The notes under the pieces: model-generated
Told to the model about the DNA's origin: nothing
Seen by the model: the letters and a program-made list of their open reading frames with translations, nothing else
Database searches by the model: none
Part shown: positions 62,182 to 64,000 of the stretch, piece by piece
How the letters are laid out: each line of letters opens with the position of its first letter
Position numbering within the stretch: position 1 is the stretch's first letter
DNA from: Albibacterium sp035514885
Lineage (GTDB): Bacteria > Bacteroidota > Bacteroidia > Sphingobacteriales > Sphingobacteriaceae
Assembly (NCBI RefSeq): GCF_035514885.1
Contig: NZ_DATJCH010000005.1
Location: 186,001 to 250,000, forward strand
DNA length: 64,000 bases
Direction of reading: 5' to 3'
Program-made: the position numbers and the translations under genes

Positions 62182-62640
62182 CTAAACCTTTGTTAAGAGT
62201 GGTAAATCTTCGATGAACTGATAGGTTTTATTTTCGAAATCAACCTTGCAGTAATAATGGGTTAAGCCATTGCTTACTAATAATAGAGGGATTTTATAAA
62301 CAAAATTATAGCGCGCAATTTGGTCAAATACAGATTGTGTTATTTTAATCTCAGGAGCTTTAAATTCTGCGATCAAAACACGTTCTCCTGTAGTATCAAA
62401 TACCACAAGATCCGTTCTTTTTTGTAGGTCATTTAACTTGAGCCCTCCTTCTGATTGGATTAGTCCCTTTGGAACTCCTTTTTGATTAATTAAATGCTGT
62501 ATCCAATGTTGGCGAACCCACTCTTCCGGAGTAACAAGAAGGTACTTTTTCCGTAGTTCATCAAAAATATAAATTTTCTCATCCCTCTTTTGAAGTTGAA
62601 AAGGGTACGGTGGTAGATTTAACGGAGTTCCTTTAAACAT
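62182..62640 (-). CDS. Standalone HsdR N-terminal-like (PD-(D/E)XK) protein
   Basis: This 152-residue cytoplasmic protein resembles the N-terminal nuclease-like domain of type I restriction HsdR subunits. The PD-(D/E)XK core is visible: Asp77 in RTDLVVFD, Glu92 and Lys94 in VLIAEFKAP, and a Gln in the following helix (DQIARY). The residues for metal-dependent DNA cleavage are therefore present, but no helicase domain and no HsdM or HsdS lie nearby. Such short forms occur widely in Bacteroidota beside holA, and their function is unknown. A -7 box lies 4 bases before the ATG. Confidence 0.8.
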   Translation of the reverse strand: MFKGTPLNLPPYPFQLQKRDEKIYIFDELRKKYLLVTPEEWVRQHWIQHLINQKGVPKGLIQSEGGLKLNDLQKRTDLVVFDTTGERVLIAEFKAPEIKITQSVFDQIARYNFVYKIPLLLVSNGLTHYYCKVDFENKTYQFIEDLPLLTKV

Positions 62641-62644
62641 CTTT

Positions 62645-62652
62645 CAAAAATA
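62645..62652 (-). promoter_or_regulatory. -7 box (TATTTTTG) of the HsdR_N-like gene
   Basis: The plus strand reads CAAAAATA, giving TATTTTTG on the minus strand, an exact TAnnTTTG, 4 bases before the start codon at 62640. Confidence 0.5.
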
Positions 62653-62656
62653 TGCT

Positions 62657-62664
62657 TAATTTTG
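62657..62664 (+). promoter_or_regulatory. -7 box (TAATTTTG) of holA
   Basis: TAATTTTG fits TAnnTTTG exactly, 44 bases before the holA ATG, and starts 4 bases from the divergent box of the neighbouring gene. TTTA at 62632-62635 is a possible -33 element at 21-base spacing. Confidence 0.5.
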
Positions 62665-62708
62665 AAAGATTCCATACATAAGAAATCAACATTCGATTAT
62701 TGACCCAT

Positions 62709-63719
62709 ATGACTTTTCAACAGCTAATAACCGATTTAAAAAACCGAAAATTCAGCCCCATTTATCTTTTGCACGGCGAAGAGTCCTATTATATCGATGC
62801 TGTAAGTAATTATATTGAAAAAAACGCCCTTTCAGAAGCAGAAAAGGGTTTTAATCAAACGATTCTTTATGGGAAGGAAACAGATTTTATAACCATCGTC
62901 AATAATGCCAAACGTTATCCGATGATGGCAGAGAAGCAGGTGGTTCTGGTTAAAGAAGCACAAAATTTAGAGTGGAATAGAGACAGTGCTGAAATACTAC
63001 AGGCCTATCTGGAAAACCCGCTGCATAGTACCATTTTAGTGCTATGCTATAAATATGCAAAGTTTGATAAGCGGAAGAAAAGCTATAAGTTAATGGATAG
63101 CAAAGGTGTTGTCCTCGAATCAAACAAGATTTATGATAATAAGGTAGCCAGTTGGATTACAGATTATACACAGAGTGCCGGACGTAAGATCCATCCTGCG
63201 GCTGCTTCCTTAATGGCCGAATACCTGGGTACGGATTTGTCAAAATTGGTCAATGAACTGGATAAAATCTTTTTAAATGTTCCGCAAGAACGTGAAATAA
63301 ATAACGAGGACATTCAAAATAACATTGGGATTTCAAAAGACTTCAATGTGTTTGAGCTAAACAAAGCATTAGCCTACAAAGATGTACTTAAAGCAAACCA
63401 GATTGTTGATTACTTTACGGCAAACCCACGTTCCAATCCTGTACCTTTAGTATTTGGTGCTTTAGGAACCTACTTTATAAAAATATTGAAATGCCATTAT
63501 GCTGATGATAAAAGCAAGGCAGGCATTGCCAAACTAATTGGAGTAAATACCTTCTTTGTAGAAGAATACCTGGTTGCCGGTCGTAACTATAACAAATGGA
63601 AAACTTTTCAAGTTATCAGTCTTTTGCGTGAGTATGACCTGAAATCAAAGGGTGTTGATACAGCAAATAACGATATAGGCCCTTTGTTAAAAGAACTGGT
63701 ATATAAAATATTGCACTAA
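62709..63719 (+). CDS. holA: DNA polymerase III subunit delta
   Basis: HolA is the clamp-loader subunit that opens the sliding clamp. The family opening FSPIYLLHGEESYYIDAVSNYIEK, the following NAKRYPMMAEKQVVLVKEAQNL and the helical C-terminal collar (FNVFELNKALAYKDVLKANQIVDYF) are typical. The protein is 336 residues from ATG 62709; a TTG three codons upstream (62700) is in frame but lacks support. It ends 5 bases from the convergent metallophosphoesterase gene. Confidence 0.9.
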   Translation: MTFQQLITDLKNRKFSPIYLLHGEESYYIDAVSNYIEKNALSEAEKGFNQTILYGKETDFITIVNNAKRYPMMAEKQVVLVKEAQNLEWNRDSAEILQAYLENPLHSTILVLCYKYAKFDKRKKSYKLMDSKGVVLESNKIYDNKVASWITDYTQSAGRKIHPAAASLMAEYLGTDLSKLVNELDKIFLNVPQEREINNEDIQNNIGISKDFNVFELNKALAYKDVLKANQIVDYFTANPRSNPVPLVFGALGTYFIKILKCHYADDKSKAGIAKLIGVNTFFVEEYLVAGRNYNKWKTFQVISLLREYDLKSKGVDTANNDIGPLLKELVYKILH

Positions 63720-63724
63720 TTTAA

Positions 63725-64000
63725 TTATACTTCGAGTATGTAAAAAGGAAGATTTGTATTGACTGCGTTTAATACAGGTAGGGCAACATTGAACACCTTA
63801 ACTCCGCCAGAAGTTGCTCCTTGAAATTTTCCAGCATGCGCATGACCATGAAAAGCTGCAAATACCTTTCTTCGATGCAGTGGTTCAACCAGTCTCGATG
63901 ACCCTAGAAACGGATAGATTTGCTCAGGTTCTCCAATAACAGTTTCTTTAATTGGTGAATAGTGCAATAGTACGACCTTGATAATATCAGGAAACTCTTG
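63725..64000 (-). CDS. Metallophosphoesterase (calcineurin-like), C-terminal part
   Basis: The minus-strand frame is open to the window edge, so the gene begins outside. The visible 91 residues begin QEFPDIIKVVLLHYSPIKE, with the conserved His, and contain FHGHAHAGKFQG, the GHxH motif that supplies the last metal ligands of calcineurin-type phosphoesterases. FNVALPVLNAV after it resembles the final strands. The first metal motif (DxH) is not in view. The substrate cannot be told. Confidence 0.85.
   Translation of the reverse strand, partial: QEFPDIIKVVLLHYSPIKETVIGEPEQIYPFLGSSRLVEPLHRRKVFAAFHGHAHAGKFQGATSGGVKVFNVALPVLNAVNTNLPFYILEV

Noticed and set aside
62182..62640. A complete restriction-modification or defence system around the HsdR_N protein
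   Set aside because: The flanking genes are a GH92-like protein and holA. No methylase, specificity subunit or helicase is present.

Overview
This window is a chromosomal segment of a low-GC member of the Bacteroidota, probably in or near the Sphingobacteriia; the rank below phylum is my guess. The evidence is protein family content: BamA/OmpH, UbiA/MenG/UbiD without ubiquinone genes, a DUF4293 protein, a serine-palmitoyltransferase-like enzyme, a standalone HsdR_N protein and an Hc1-type histone-like protein. The Bacteroidota -7 promoter element TAnnTTTG also recurs upstream of many genes. I see no insertion sequence, prophage, CRISPR array, tRNA or rRNA. It reads as core genome.

Layout. 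1-9.3 kb: the division and cell-wall cluster mraY(end)-murD-ftsW-murG-murC-ftsQ-ftsA-ftsZ, packed with overlaps, with a cluster of four identical DnaA-box-like 9-mers between ftsA and ftsZ. 9.4-11.1 kb: an alpha-oxoamine synthase (sphingolipid or sulfonolipid type) and a histone H1-like gene. 11.1-18.5 kb, minus strand: engB-ubiA-M3 peptidase-MFS-ligA-dapA. 18.6-32.3 kb, plus strand: menG, SDR, yqeY, hydrolase, CBS/ACT protein, nadK, uppS, bamA, skp, a PurF-like protein, dCMP deaminase, ubiD and a small unknown. 32.4-40.8 kb: ferritin, an outer-membrane beta-barrel coupled to a quinone oxidoreductase, guaA, a lipoprotein and an RsmB-type methyltransferase. 40.8-45.2 kb, minus strand: marC, an amino-acid permease and a membrane pyrophosphatase. 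45.5-53.4 kb: rpsL-rpsG-fusA-rpsJ, then mgtE, gpsA and ggt. 53.4-55.9 kb, minus strand: DEAD-box helicase and DUF4293. 55.9-64 kb: truA-ABC exporter, sucD, msrB, a GH92-like protein, HsdR_N, holA and the end of a metallophosphoesterase.

How the genes work together. Envelope building dominates: lipid II synthesis and divisome assembly, UppS for the lipid carrier, BamA/Skp for outer-membrane proteins. UbiA, MenG and UbiD could all serve menaquinone synthesis by the futalosine route, although the mqn genes are not here. rpsL-rpsG-fusA-rpsJ is a str operon, but it is cut by a hairpin before fusA and ends at a terminator after rpsJ instead of running into rplC.

I found no convincing new multi-gene defence or metabolic system. 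The best leads are smaller: the DnaA-box-like cluster before ftsZ; promoters that predict leaderless mRNAs, including GTG and TTG starts; a pyrophosphatase whose gate glutamate appears to have moved; a PurF paralogue and a GH92 protein with altered active-site motifs; a 30-nt perfect palindrome inside an outer-membrane protein gene; and the broken ribosomal-protein cluster.
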